Position numbers and translations under genes: made by a program. The notes beneath the pieces are model-generated. The model was not told where the DNA came from and ran no database searches. It worked only from the letters and a program-made list of their open reading frames with translations. From positions 1 through 55,383 of the forward strand of contig JBBDJB010000002.1 of the NCBI GenBank assembly GCA_040880125.1: 55,383 nt of DNA. The letters run 5' to 3'. Origin of the DNA: JBBDJB01 sp040880125. GTDB lineage: Bacteria; Planctomycetota; Planctomycetia; Pirellulales; JBBDJB01. Of this stretch, positions 27,101-34,313 are shown piece by piece (the first letter of the stretch is position 1; every line of letters begins with the position of its first letter).

Positions 27101-28202
27101 CGGGCAGCTCATTCCATGGCGTATCGAGCAGCGTTCCGGCCGGCAGAGCGAGCTTGTGCTCCATCGTGTCGGCGATGCCCTGGAAGATGTGCCGCCGCCA
27201 GCGGCCCAGGTCTTTCCAGGTTCCCACCAGCTCGATGCAGCCCTTCTTGAAGGAATGGTCCGGCTGGTTGACCAGCCGGTGCGGATCGAAGCTATAAAAC
27301 TCGCCCAGCCCGTCGCAGTGCGAGCACATCCCCTGCGGGCTGTTAAAGCTGAAGAGCTGCGGTGTGGGCGGCTGAAAGCTTATCCCGCAGTGCGTGCAGG
27401 CGTACTGCGCAGAGAGACTGATGTCGCCCGGCAGCAGCCCGGCGCGAGAGCGCCGGCGTTGATCGCCACCTTCGTCCTCATCGGATTGTGGCGCGACAAT
27501 CAGGTTGCCATCGCCCATATTCAGGGCGACTTCGACCGCTTCGGCCAGCCGGGCGCGGACCTGGCCATCGACGACCAGCCGATCGACGACGACTTCGATG
27601 TTGTGCCGCATTTGGCGGTCGAGCCGCAACTGATCGTTCAGCGAGACGATGTTGCCGTCGACCCGGGCGCGGACGAAGCCCTGCTTGAGCAAGTCGACGA
27701 ACAGGTCGCGGTATTCGCCCTTCTGCTGGCGGATGATCGGCGCGAGGACGTTGAAGCGGGTTTTCGCCGGCAGCGAGAGAATCCGCTGGATGATCTGTTC
27801 ACGGGTTTGGGCGGTGATCGGCCGGCGGCACGTAGGGCAGTGCCCCTGCCCGGCACGGGCGTACAGCACGCGGAGATAGTCGTAAATCTCGGTGATCGTG
27901 CCGACGGTCGAGCGGGGATTCTGCCCGGCCGTCTTCTGGGAAATCGAGATCGAGGGGCTGAGTCCACCAATAAAGTCGACGTCCGGCTTGGGCATCTGCC
28001 CGAGAAACTGCCGGGCGAAGCTGGAGAGGCTCTCGACGTAGCGCCGTTGCCCTTCGGCATAAAGCGTATCGAAAGCGAGCGAGCTCTTGCCCGAGCCGGA
28101 CACGCCGGTCAGACAGATGAGCTTGTTGCGCGGCAGCGCCAGATCGACGGAGCGCAGATTATGTTCGCGCGCGCCTTTAATCACAATATCGGAAGCGGCC
28201 AT
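21189..28202 (-). CDS. uvrA: Tandem (double-length) UvrA excinuclease subunit with extra C-terminal domain
   Basis: UvrA finds DNA damage and loads UvrB in nucleotide excision repair. At 2337 residues this is about 2.4 times the usual length. It holds two full UvrA copies (about 1-970 and 1000-1965), each with two ATPase modules. Four Walker A motifs (near residues 33, 674, 1029 and 1649) and four LSGGEAQR signatures (near 521, 864, 1486 and 1839) are all intact. CxxC zinc-finger pairs are present in both halves (CTHCGISF...CSHCDG; CEKCGRSF...CDACEG; CEACEG...CPVCEG; CEACEG...CDTCGG). The last 370 residues are not UvrA: a duplicated motif (MPWEADGRKWH near 2012; MPWKVLGRKWH near 2181) marks two related modules. 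Fused tandem UvrA proteins are known in planctomycetes and some other phyla; one chain would form an intramolecular dimer. Confidence 0.95.
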   Translation of the reverse strand: MAASDIVIKGAREHNLRSVDLALPRNKLICLTGVSGSGKSSLAFDTLYAEGQRRYVESLSSFARQFLGQMPKPDVDFIGGLSPSISISQKTAGQNPRSTVGTITEIYDYLRVLYARAGQGHCPTCRRPITAQTREQIIQRILSLPAKTRFNVLAPIIRQQKGEYRDLFVDLLKQGFVRARVDGNIVSLNDQLRLDRQMRHNIEVVVDRLVVDGQVRARLAEAVEVALNMGDGNLIVAPQSDEDEGGDQRRRSRAGLLPGDISLSAQYACTHCGISFQPPTPQLFSFNSPQGMCSHCDGLGEFYSFDPHRLVNQPDHSFKKGCIELVGTWKDLGRWRRHIFQGIADTMEHKLALPAGTLLDTPWNELPEKLQAIWLHGTGDMHITYTWRSGSAAHKYGGEFDGLIPELLDKYRGSNSPPQLRQLEKYMSVLLCPDCGGERLNPQARAVTLTTAHEKFRESAEKSLPEVCRLSISDAVDFFSRLDQDPLRAQISVEVLKEIRGRLGFLTNVGLEYLALDRTAPTLSGGEAQRIRLAGQIGCGLVGVLYILDEPSIGLHPRDNDRLLDTLHQLRDLGNTVVVVEHDEDTMRAADHIIDFGPGPGVRGGEIVAAGSFREVIRSKRSLTGRFLSGKEKIAVPEKRRELGKQRLQILGAKHNNLKDVDVDIPLGTFVCVTGVSGSGKSSLVNDILVEALRRDLNGGKGEPGEHRKLTGLDQLDKMIAIDQSPIGRTPRSNPGTYIKVLDDIRNLFVQLPDAKRRGYKPGRFSFNVRGGRCEACEGNGSNRLEMDFLADVWVTCPVCEGHRFNRETLQVRFKGKSIADVLEMDVQQALEHFENVPAVRHKLQTLHDVGLDYVKLGQPSPTLSGGEAQRIKLARELVKKSTGRTLYLLDEPTTGLHFADIRLLLKVLHNFVDAGNTVLVVEHNLDVVKTADWIIDLGPEGGVGGGRLLVAGTPEEVAAHQDSYTGRALAPLLPTYKPTSDASNNGRASGSRRKAVKPIKEITVQGASQHNLRHIDVSIPRDQMTVCCGPSGSGKSSLAMDTIYAEGQRRYVESLSSYARQFVAQMQKPQLDHIEGLSPAIAIEQRNMGHTPRSTVGTVTEIYDYLRILFARLGVPYCPDCDIAIGTQTADEIIDKIADEPPGTKLYLMAPLTIEVGQSYETLWEEVRAAGYVRVRIDGQTHAIDELPRIDRRRKHTVEVVLDRVTIREDIRSRVAGSVENALALGKGVMHVARVDESVPEPRWTVHVHSQHFACEKCGRSFQPLTPHHFSFNSAIGWCDACEGLGTQTGANPAVLLRDPKFTLAEGAVLLWPGVGNKLFQAMLSALSAQAGVPTDVPYDRLNARQRRIVLYGTGEQWIEVQMGGGKDAPSFSFQYKGLYPALEEASRLSPGLRSRLEQFVDEVECSTCGGSRLRDDASAVRFRDRTVDQVCRLPLGDLLAECRDWNLSERDRRIAGELVRETETRMQFLVDVGLEYLTLARPAPSLSGGEAQRIRLASQVGSGLCGVLYVLDEPTIGLHARDNRRLIGALHKLRDLGNTLLVVEHDREVVASADTLLDFGPGAGRHGGQIVARGTPDQVARRRGSVTGPYLSGKKAIAVPSNRRLTSTRGKTPPEPPGGGWLEVVGARHNNLKGIDVRIPLGALTAVTGPSGSGKSSLVEDILYQQLAKTLHRARTFPGAHDAIRGVEQINKVIRVDQQPLGNTPTSNPATYTGVFELIRVLFAQLPESKLRGYTARRFSFNVPGGRCEACEGAGKLCIEMHFLPDVWVECDTCGGQRYNPETLAVKYHGRSIADVLAMPCGEAVKLFENLPKIRRILETLCDVGLDYLTLGQSAPTLSGGEAQRVKLAAELSRPDTGRTLYLLDEPTTGLHFDDLAKLLEVLNRLVDLGNTVVVIEHNLDVIKTADWVIDVGPEAGADGGQIVAAGTPEDVAAHAAEALDVANTSANGSAKNTRRQKPAGAPLLRSYTGEVLAPVLEAGPHRKRKLFDFAAAEKLRDGDVSISEVGHETKMPWEADGRKWHTRDRVGRAGEPCRWDGRILDRLEQFVQSEGKFSDTQWNSRTVVEVAADRKSDGWFFHAITGETWLLKLKFRVAKNAFQRDTLVDKLNLKPLNDLPDLPVYGSGPRVRCKNLRGPWQEVQLQVHSLAEVDTPAFWEFVKQAIAAFNKYTQRVAQNPDDVMPWKVLGRKWHVTRKGFPPGKRVLWDTDLLEDLCELLATIAPDGQFLWNNQQVVHLMVKDQREPWASIYTKRPAGLDLMLTGPTDQFALGRIADFGIARQLQTRDDRDLIKLRFQNPDDVSSPELAQFFEEHRQSLRNGRAHSLSDRVAGGSRSR

Positions 28203-28395
28203 ATGCCGGGGAGCCTTCAGCGTCGAGGATGCAGGTCCGTTGCAAACCTGTATTTTAGGAGTCGCCCGGCAGCAGGGACAGGGGCTGATTTCGCGGGAGA
28301 GAAGAGACCCGCGGGAAGCGAGGAAGTTGAGAGACGACCGTCAAGGCGCAGTGGCGCTCCTCGGCGGTTCAAGTTCGAAGTCCCCCGCTATGGCC

Positions 28396-29433
28396 CTACA
28401 TCATGAAAGAGACGACGAGAAAGCCCGCGATGTAAATGACCAGCATCAGCAGACTTTCGATGCCGATATTGGCCGGGCCCCTGCGTTGGCGGTAAATCAG
28501 CCCCATCAGCAACACCACGTTCAGAAGGATGGTCAGGGAGGTGAGAAACAGTTCACGATAGGTCACGCTGTAGGCGTGGAAGATCGACCCTTGGAAGAAG
28601 GCCAGGTCGGCTGCCGCCACAAATAATACGTCGAAGAAGTTGCCGCCGACGATGTTGCTGACCGCCAGCGTGAGCGCTCCCCGGCGGACGGCAGCGATGC
28701 TGGTGACCAGTTCGGGAAGCGACGTGGCTCCGGCCATCAGCAGCCCGCCCACGACGACTTCGGGAATCCGAGTCTCCTCGACCAAGTTTTCCGCAGTCTC
28801 CGCGACCACCGCGCCCCCCGCGGCCGTCAGGACAGCGGCCAGCACGAACGCCGGGATGAGCGTCACGAGCCGCTCGTTATGGGAGCCCGGCTCCGGCACG
28901 TCCTCGACCGTGTGGGTGGTTTGCGTCGGCCGCCACATCGGCTCCTGGTAGGTCCGGTGGACCAGCCAAAAGGCGAGCCCCGCGGCGGCGAACAGGACAA
29001 TCGTCATCGGGTGAACGTGTCGCACCGTCACGTTTGGCCCCATCATCGTGATCAACACCAGCGTCAAGAGCAGGATCAACATGATCGCCTGCATCATGTT
29101 GGCCAGCGAGGCGGCGGCATGTTCAAGATTGGCCTTGGTGTAGGTCAGATCCGCCACGGCCAGAGCGACGGTCTGGATGGCGATCCCGCCCATGGCGTTG
29201 GAGATGGCCAGTCCGGCATGGCCATTGAGCGCCGCCACGACCGAGGCGACAAGTCCCGGCAGCGCGGTGAAGAACCCCAGGAATATTGTCCCGGTGATCG
29301 CTTCGCCCATTCCGGTGCGGTCGGCCAGGCGATCGGCCAAGCCAGCCGCTTTGACGCCTGCGATGCCAATGACGAGTGCCGCCCCCAAAAAAACGGCGAT
29401 GTCCCCCCACATCGGCAGTTGCAGTTCGAACAC
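28396..29433 (-). CDS. Sodium/calcium exchanger family membrane protein (CaCA)
   Basis: The product has about ten membrane spans in two homologous halves, each with an alpha-repeat (first: GMGEAITGTIFLGFFTALPGL; second: VVGGLLMAGATSLPELVTSI and SNIVGGNFFDVLF). This is the YrbG/CaCA pattern, with a cytoplasmic or periplasmic loop between the halves (WRPTQTTHTVEDVPEPGSH). The first repeat reads TALPGLVAS instead of the usual T.LPE, so the key acidic residue is missing there while the second repeat keeps it. I chose GTG 29433 because AAAGGAG lies 8 bases upstream; the frame extends to 29484. Ion specificity is uncertain. Confidence 0.85.
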   Translation of the reverse strand: MFELQLPMWGDIAVFLGAALVIGIAGVKAAGLADRLADRTGMGEAITGTIFLGFFTALPGLVASVVAALNGHAGLAISNAMGGIAIQTVALAVADLTYTKANLEHAAASLANMMQAIMLILLLTLVLITMMGPNVTVRHVHPMTIVLFAAAGLAFWLVHRTYQEPMWRPTQTTHTVEDVPEPGSHNERLVTLIPAFVLAAVLTAAGGAVVAETAENLVEETRIPEVVVGGLLMAGATSLPELVTSIAAVRRGALTLAVSNIVGGNFFDVLFVAAADLAFFQGSIFHAYSVTYRELFLTSLTILLNVVLLMGLIYRQRRGPANIGIESLLMLVIYIAGFLVVSFMM

Positions 29434-29606
29434 GTGGAACGCTCCTTTCCCCGAGATGGGAAGTCCTGCTGGGCACGGCGGCACCTATCGTATTGCCACG
29501 GGCCGATCCGCGAAAAGGCCAATGCGAAAACATACGCTACGACAAGTGCGGTGGCATCCGGGGAGGGCTTACGAAAATGGCAACGGCCGTAACTCCAGGT
29601 GATCGG

Positions 29607-30491
29607 CTACGGCACTGGCACTGGCTCGAGCGTCATCCACAGGACCAGCAGCGTGAAGCCGTTAAACAGCATGTGCAGCACGATGCACGGCGCCACTCGG
29701 TGCGTCTGCCGGTAGACGTAGCCCAGAATCAGCGCCAGCACAAAAAGCGGGATCGGGTCCCAACCGTGTCCCACGTGGGCCAGGGCAAAGAGGGCCGAAC
29801 TGCCGGCGATTGCCCAACGACCGGTCACTGCGATGTCACCGTAGCGGGCCCAACGCCAGCGCCGCTCGATCTTTTCCAGCCAGCCCTGCAATAGCAGCCG
29901 AAAAATGAACTCCTCGAACACCGGCGCCACCACGACTGCCTGAAGTGCGGCTGCCATCAGCGCCAGCTCATCGCCCCGCAGTTGGAGCACGCGGATCAGC
30001 GGATGCGGCTCGGCCAGCTCGGGGCCTTGGGCGATCATCAGCAGCATTTGAACTGCATAGACGGGCATCATCGCCGCCAGGCAGGCGATCGCTCCCAGCC
30101 GCAGATCGCGCCGCCACATTTGGGCGCGGGTCGGAACGCCCAGGTCGGACGCACTGGCTCGGTGCAAGACCACCAGCGCCACGCTCAGGATGGCAATCAG
30201 GCTCAATTCGATCGCCGCGCTGGCCAGTGCGCTTTCAACGAAGTGATCCGCCTGTTCTTGCAGGCCGGCCTCGTCCGGATCGCCCTGCCCCGCCGAAAAC
30301 GCGGCCAGGCAGAAAATCAGTACGGCCGGCCAGAGGCCGATCGTTCCCCAGGGAACATCGCGGCGCGGTTCGTACGGCAAGAGCGGCTGACCGGTGCGCC
30401 AGCGTGCGACGATTCGCGACCAGACGTAGAGACTCGCCGCTACGACCGATCCGACCAGTGCCGTCTCCAGAGCGGATGCGTTAGGCTCCAT
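29607..30491 (-). CDS. CPBP family intramembrane metalloprotease (CAAX/Abi type)
   Basis: The 294-residue membrane protein has about seven hydrophobic spans. It shows the conserved CPBP motifs: EEFIFRLLLQG (EExxxR), ALFALAHVGHG (first His pair) and VAPCIVLHMLFNG (last His and Asn). Family members cleave membrane substrates or help with bacteriocin self-immunity; the substrate here is unknown. It is 62 bp downstream of pgsA on the same strand, so they may be cotranscribed. Confidence 0.88.
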   Translation of the reverse strand: MEPNASALETALVGSVVAASLYVWSRIVARWRTGQPLLPYEPRRDVPWGTIGLWPAVLIFCLAAFSAGQGDPDEAGLQEQADHFVESALASAAIELSLIAILSVALVVLHRASASDLGVPTRAQMWRRDLRLGAIACLAAMMPVYAVQMLLMIAQGPELAEPHPLIRVLQLRGDELALMAAALQAVVVAPVFEEFIFRLLLQGWLEKIERRWRWARYGDIAVTGRWAIAGSSALFALAHVGHGWDPIPLFVLALILGYVYRQTHRVAPCIVLHMLFNGFTLLVLWMTLEPVPVP

Positions 30492-30553
30492 GTAACGCAG
30501 CGCTCCTCGCTGGTTCGGGACGGTGCCGCAAAAGTGGCAGGCTGGACGCTACA

Positions 30554-31150
30554 TCACCCGCGAAACAAGCGCAGCGCCGCCAGGATGTACTCGGCTCCGG
30601 AGTATACCGTGATGAGCACGGCCGCCCAGACCAGACCGATCAGCGTGCCGGGCAGCCAGTCGGGCGGCGTTGCCTCGACCGCCACGTACGACAGATGAAA
30701 CAAGCTGAAGCCGATGGCCAGGCATTGCACCACCATCTTCCACTTGCCCGACTGCTTCGCGGAGAAGTCCGACCCGCGCTCTTCCAGAAAGCTCCGCAGG
30801 GCGGTCACCAACAGCTCGCGCCCGATGATGACCACGGCCATCCAGGCCTGCACGCCCGAGTCGGGCGCGGCCACCAGATAGATGAACGTGCCGCAGACGA
30901 CGATCTTATCGGCGAAAGGATCGAGAATTCGCCCCAGCACCGTGATCTGGCCATACCGCCGGGCGTAGTAGCCGTCGATCCAGTCGGTGGACGCGGCGAT
31001 GATGAACATCACCAGGCCCGTCAGGTAATACTCCAGCGCCAGGAACACGAATAGCACGATCGCCAGCAACAGCCGTGCGGAAGTGAGCTGGTTGGGGACG
31101 TTGAACACGCCACCACCGCCTTCTTTGGGTTCGTTCAGCGTGGTGGCCAT
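30554..31150 (-). CDS. pgsA: CDP-diacylglycerol--glycerol-3-phosphate 3-phosphatidyltransferase
   Basis: PgsA makes phosphatidylglycerol phosphate, the first step to phosphatidylglycerol and cardiolipin. The 198-residue protein shows the complete CDP-alcohol phosphotransferase motif: D56, D59-G60, A63-R64, G73, D77 and D81 (DWIDGYYARRYG then GRILDPFADK). The N-terminal signature NVPNQLTSARLLLA and several membrane spans agree. Another CDP-alcohol transferase is possible, but the length and N-terminus fit PgsA best. Confidence 0.93.
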   Translation of the reverse strand: MATTLNEPKEGGGGVFNVPNQLTSARLLLAIVLFVFLALEYYLTGLVMFIIAASTDWIDGYYARRYGQITVLGRILDPFADKIVVCGTFIYLVAAPDSGVQAWMAVVIIGRELLVTALRSFLEERGSDFSAKQSGKWKMVVQCLAIGFSLFHLSYVAVEATPPDWLPGTLIGLVWAAVLITVYSGAEYILAALRLFRG

Positions 31151-31182
31151 GGTGGCGATCCTAGCCCTGTGTCGCTAACGTG

Positions 31183-31269
31183 GCACAGACGCACGAAGTC
31201 TGTGCGATTGTCGCTGAACTGGCAAGAAGCCAGACTGCCCAGTTCGGCTGAACTCTCACGAGCCCAGCT
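31183..31269. repeat. Repeat B followed by repeat C
   Basis: A diverged repeat B hairpin (31183-31205) and a repeat C copy (31247-31269, GCTGAACTCTCACGAGCCCA...) lie 41 bp apart between rimO and pgsA. The same pair recurs at 52897-53014 and in degenerate form at 20496-20534. Confidence 0.6.
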
Positions 31270-31316
31270 ACAACCACCCACTCAGGATGAGGGTGTGGAA
31301 AGACTCGGGATTCAAT

Positions 31317-32732
31317 CTAGCGCGGCGAGTCAACGGCCACGCCGACCAGGTCGTATTCACGAGCGGTTACGATCTCGCTCGGCACGATTTGCCCCGGCTG
31401 CAGGCCGTCTCCCGTCACGTAAACCAGCGTATCCACATCCGGTGCGTCGGCATAGGTGCGTCCCAGCCAAACGCCGTCCTCGCCGGGCAGCGGCGTGTCG
31501 ATCAGCACATCGTGCCGCTGGCCGATCTGCCGCTCGTTGAAGTCGAATGCCACGTGCTGCTGCACTTCCATCAGGGCCGCGCGACGCTCTTCTTTGACCG
31601 CTTCGGGCAAATGATCCGGCAGCTTCGCCGCGGGCGTGTCCGGTTCCAGCGAATAGGTGAACACGCCCAGCCGCTCGAACTTCTGATCGCGCACAAAGTC
31701 GACCAGCTCGGCCGCCTGCTCGTCCGTCTCGCCTGGAAAGCCGGCGATCAGCGTCGTGCGAAGCACCAGTTTCGGAATCTTGTGACGCAGCCGATCGAGT
31801 AGCGATTCGGTCGATTGCCGGTTCACGCGGCGCTGCATCCGCCGCAGCATCGTATCGTTGATGTGCTGAAGCGGCATATCGAGATACGGCAGAATTCGCT
31901 CGCTGCCGGCGATCACCTCGATCAGCTCGTCGTCGATGTACATCGGATAGAAGTACATCAGTCGGATCCAGTCGAGGCCCTCCACTTGCTCCAACTGCCG
32001 CAGCAGCTCGGCCAGACGCGGCTCGCCGTACAAGTCCTTGCCGTAGTAGGTCGTGTCTTGGGCGACGACGACCAACTCACGGGCGCCGTCGGCCGCCAGC
32101 TCCTTCGCTTCGTCGATGACTTCTTCCATTGGCTTGCTGAAGTGCTTGCCGCGCATTTTGGGAATCGCGCAGAACGTGCACAACCGGTCACAGCCTTCGG
32201 AAATCTTCAGATAGGCAAAGTGGCGGGGCGTGATCCGCAGCCGTGCCCGATCGGGCAGCGGACGCGTCGGCGCGGGTCGAAATACCGTGCGCTGTTCTTC
32301 CAGCCGCCCCAGCAGCCGGTCGGCGACTTTCGCCACTTCCTCGCGGCCGAAGACGCCTACCAGGTGGTCAATTTGGGGATACTCCTCCAGTAGGAGTTCC
32401 CGCTGCCGCTCCGCCAGGCAGCCCGCGACGATCAGTCCTCGCAGCGTCCCCTGCCGCTTTCGCTCCAGCATTTCATGAATGACGCCCAGCGACTCCTGCC
32501 GGGCCTGCTCCACGAACCCGCAGGTGTTCACGACGGCGAAGTCGGCCTGGTCGATGTCCGTGACCAGTTCATAGCCGTCCAGTTGCAGCAGCCCCAGCAT
32601 CCGCTCGCTGTCGACCAGGTTTTTCGGGCAGCCGAGGCTCACGAAGGCGTAACGTCCGCGGCAAGTGCCGGGCGCAGGCGCCTCGCGGATCGCGGGCTCG
32701 GGCGTGACGTCGACGATGGGAAGGGAATTCAT
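31317..32732 (-). CDS. rimO: Ribosomal protein S12 methylthiotransferase RimO
   Basis: RimO is a radical SAM enzyme that adds a methylthio group to an Asp of ribosomal protein S12. The 471-residue protein has the N-terminal UPF0004 domain with cysteines in SLGCPKNLVDSE, NTCGFVEQAR and VAGCLAER. The radical SAM motif is CDRLCTFC (near residues 180-187, CxxxCxxC). A C-terminal TRAM-type domain is recognisable in IGQRHDVLIDTPLPGEDGVWLGRT. SLGCPKN and the lack of tRNA-type features distinguish it from MiaB. Confidence 0.96.
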   Translation of the reverse strand: MNSLPIVDVTPEPAIREAPAPGTCRGRYAFVSLGCPKNLVDSERMLGLLQLDGYELVTDIDQADFAVVNTCGFVEQARQESLGVIHEMLERKRQGTLRGLIVAGCLAERQRELLLEEYPQIDHLVGVFGREEVAKVADRLLGRLEEQRTVFRPAPTRPLPDRARLRITPRHFAYLKISEGCDRLCTFCAIPKMRGKHFSKPMEEVIDEAKELAADGARELVVVAQDTTYYGKDLYGEPRLAELLRQLEQVEGLDWIRLMYFYPMYIDDELIEVIAGSERILPYLDMPLQHINDTMLRRMQRRVNRQSTESLLDRLRHKIPKLVLRTTLIAGFPGETDEQAAELVDFVRDQKFERLGVFTYSLEPDTPAAKLPDHLPEAVKEERRAALMEVQQHVAFDFNERQIGQRHDVLIDTPLPGEDGVWLGRTYADAPDVDTLVYVTGDGLQPGQIVPSEIVTAREYDLVGVAVDSPR

Positions 32733-32753
32733 ATGCGGAAACTGAAGTCGAGG

Positions 32754-33005
32754 TCACTGCCCGTTTTTGCGGGATGAACGGTCAAGAGGAGCAATTGACT
32801 CCACCAGCATCAGCGAGATTTTCTCCCACCGATTGGCTCCATCGGATGAACCCTCCGAGGGTGCGAAGACCGTAAGCGAAGTACGCCCGATTTGCGCGAA
32901 CTCCGGATGGGGAATCTCAAAATCACGTCCGCTGGCCGTGTGAATCCGAAATGGCTCAAAGGGCTCTGCCGTCAGGTGATTCAACATTTCTTGCGGGGTT
33001 ACCAT
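32754..33005 (-). CDS. Small conserved hypothetical protein
   Basis: The function is unknown. The 83-residue product (MVTPQEMLNHLTAEPFEPFR, then IHTASGRDFEIPHPEF and RTSLTVFAPSEG) belongs to a type often seen in planctomycete genomes. An AAGG ribosome binding site lies 9 bases before the start. It ends 21 bp upstream of rimO on the same strand, so it may share its transcript. Confidence 0.72.
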   Translation of the reverse strand: MVTPQEMLNHLTAEPFEPFRIHTASGRDFEIPHPEFAQIGRTSLTVFAPSEGSSDGANRWEKISLMLVESIAPLDRSSRKNGQ

Positions 33006-33264
33006 AAAGTCAAACCTTCAGCGGTAGACTGATCACGACTTCGGGGGAGTTCCAGTTGTGACTTTGATCCGGCCGCGAGGGAGCGGTGAGGGACGCCATC
33101 TCCATAGTACCGCATCGCGCCGCGGGTGGGGAAGGAGTCGACGCGGATGGCAAAGATATCGGCGGCAGCGGCGAATCCCCATCGGCATAGCGGGGTTTAC
33201 TCGGTGCGCGGGGCGCGGCTTTTCTTTCGAGTTCCGCCATTTTCCGGCGCCGCAATTCCGCTGG

Positions 33265-33292
33265 TTGCCGAATCAAAAACGCCATGTATACT
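33265..33292 (+). promoter_or_regulatory. Sigma70-type promoter candidate for the ImmA/IrrE-like gene
   Basis: TTGCCG and TATACT are 16 bp apart. The -10 overlaps an in-frame ATG at 33284, which argues that translation begins at the later ATG 33329. Confidence 0.5.
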
Positions 33293-33328
33293 GTACAAGA
33301 TTTCACTACTGGCACGGGCGGTGGGGCA

Positions 33329-34063
33329 ATGCTGCCGGAGATTCCACAGGACGAGCTTTCCACGGCGCTGGATGCCTGCGTCGCGCAGATGCTCGACGAG
33401 GCGGACCTTCAATCTCCGCCGGTGGATGCGCTGGCGGTGGCGTCGCGGCTGGGCTTTGTCGTCGCCCGAGACGAGCGGATGCAGTCGCGGGCGCGGTTCG
33501 TGCGTTTGGCCGTTCACGCCCAGCGCGGACGGCCCGGCATGATCCTGCTGGGCAGCGAGCCGCGCCGGGAGCGGCAGCAGTGGGCGGTCGCCCACGAGTT
33601 GGCGGAAGCCACTGCGCATCGCGTCTTCGATGCCCTGGGCATCCAGCCGCAGGAGGCACCCGCAGCCGCCCGGGAGCAGGTGGCCAATTGGATGGCCGGC
33701 CGCCTTCTTTTGCCGTGCGGCTGGTTCGCCGAGGATGCCCGGCGGTGCGACTGGGACCTGGCCGGGCTGAAGGATCGCTATTCCACCGCCAGCCACGAAC
33801 TGATCGCCCGGCGCATGCTCGACTTCTCACCCCCGGTGATCATCACGGTGTTCGACCAGGGCCGGATGATCTGGCGACGGAGCAATCTCACTGGTGGCGT
33901 GCCGCTGCTTTCCAGCATCGAGCGCGAGTTATGGCACGACGTTCGCGACACCTGCTGCCACCGCCAGCGGAGCGACGGACCGTTCCGCGTCCAGTGCTGG
34001 CCTGTTCACGAACCGGACTGGAAGCGGGAGATCCTGCGTACGGAGATTGCCGAGGTCGCCTGA
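33329..34063 (+). CDS. ImmA/IrrE-like metallopeptidase domain protein
   Basis: The 244-residue protein matches the ImmA/IrrE (DUF955) fold: a helical N-terminus (VDALAVASRLGFVVARDE), a strand with GMILLGSEPRRERQQWAVAHEL and a later helix with ANWMAGRLLLPCGWF. ImmA-type proteases cut phage or stress repressors. The zinc motif is altered: H89-E90-L-A-E93 in place of HExxH, followed by ATAH. Catalysis is therefore uncertain, or a later His (H97) serves instead. ATG 33329 is preceded by GGTGGGG; the ATG at 33284 lies within the promoter. No repressor gene is adjacent. Confidence 0.75.
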   Translation: MLPEIPQDELSTALDACVAQMLDEADLQSPPVDALAVASRLGFVVARDERMQSRARFVRLAVHAQRGRPGMILLGSEPRRERQQWAVAHELAEATAHRVFDALGIQPQEAPAAAREQVANWMAGRLLLPCGWFAEDARRCDWDLAGLKDRYSTASHELIARRMLDFSPPVIITVFDQGRMIWRRSNLTGGVPLLSSIERELWHDVRDTCCHRQRSDGPFRVQCWPVHEPDWKREILRTEIAEVA

Positions 34064-34313
34064 GGGGTGGTGACATTCGCTCCTGAGGGAGCATGTGCGC
34101 GGCGCTTCTTTAATGCGATTAGTCGTCGTCTACGCACTGGGGCACCTTGTCAGCCGGTAATCTGTTCAAGCACGTCAAATTGCGGGTGCCATGTGATCGT
34201 GGACCTTTTACCGACGGCCCGCTTCAGGCAATTCTAAGCGAGACGAGCTACGTGGTGACGCACATCTTCCGCTGACGGCGCGTCGGGGACGGCGTGGCCG
34301 GTGAATGCTCAGT

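Noticed and set aside
21960..28406. Several long plus-strand frames opposite uvrA (up to 520 residues)
   Set aside because: All lie opposite conserved UvrA motifs and have shadow-type composition rich in Arg, Gly, Ala and Val.
33010..33240. Possible 76-residue minus-strand gene just upstream of the 83-residue gene
   Set aside because: Low-complexity Pro/Ser/Ala-rich product, no clear ribosome binding site, and it overlaps the region expected to hold the divergent promoters. The position is suggestive but the protein does not look real.
34064..34313. Possible broken gene between the ImmA-like gene and the receiver-like gene
   Set aside because: One frame is open for about 40 codons but shows no recognisable family and no start signal.
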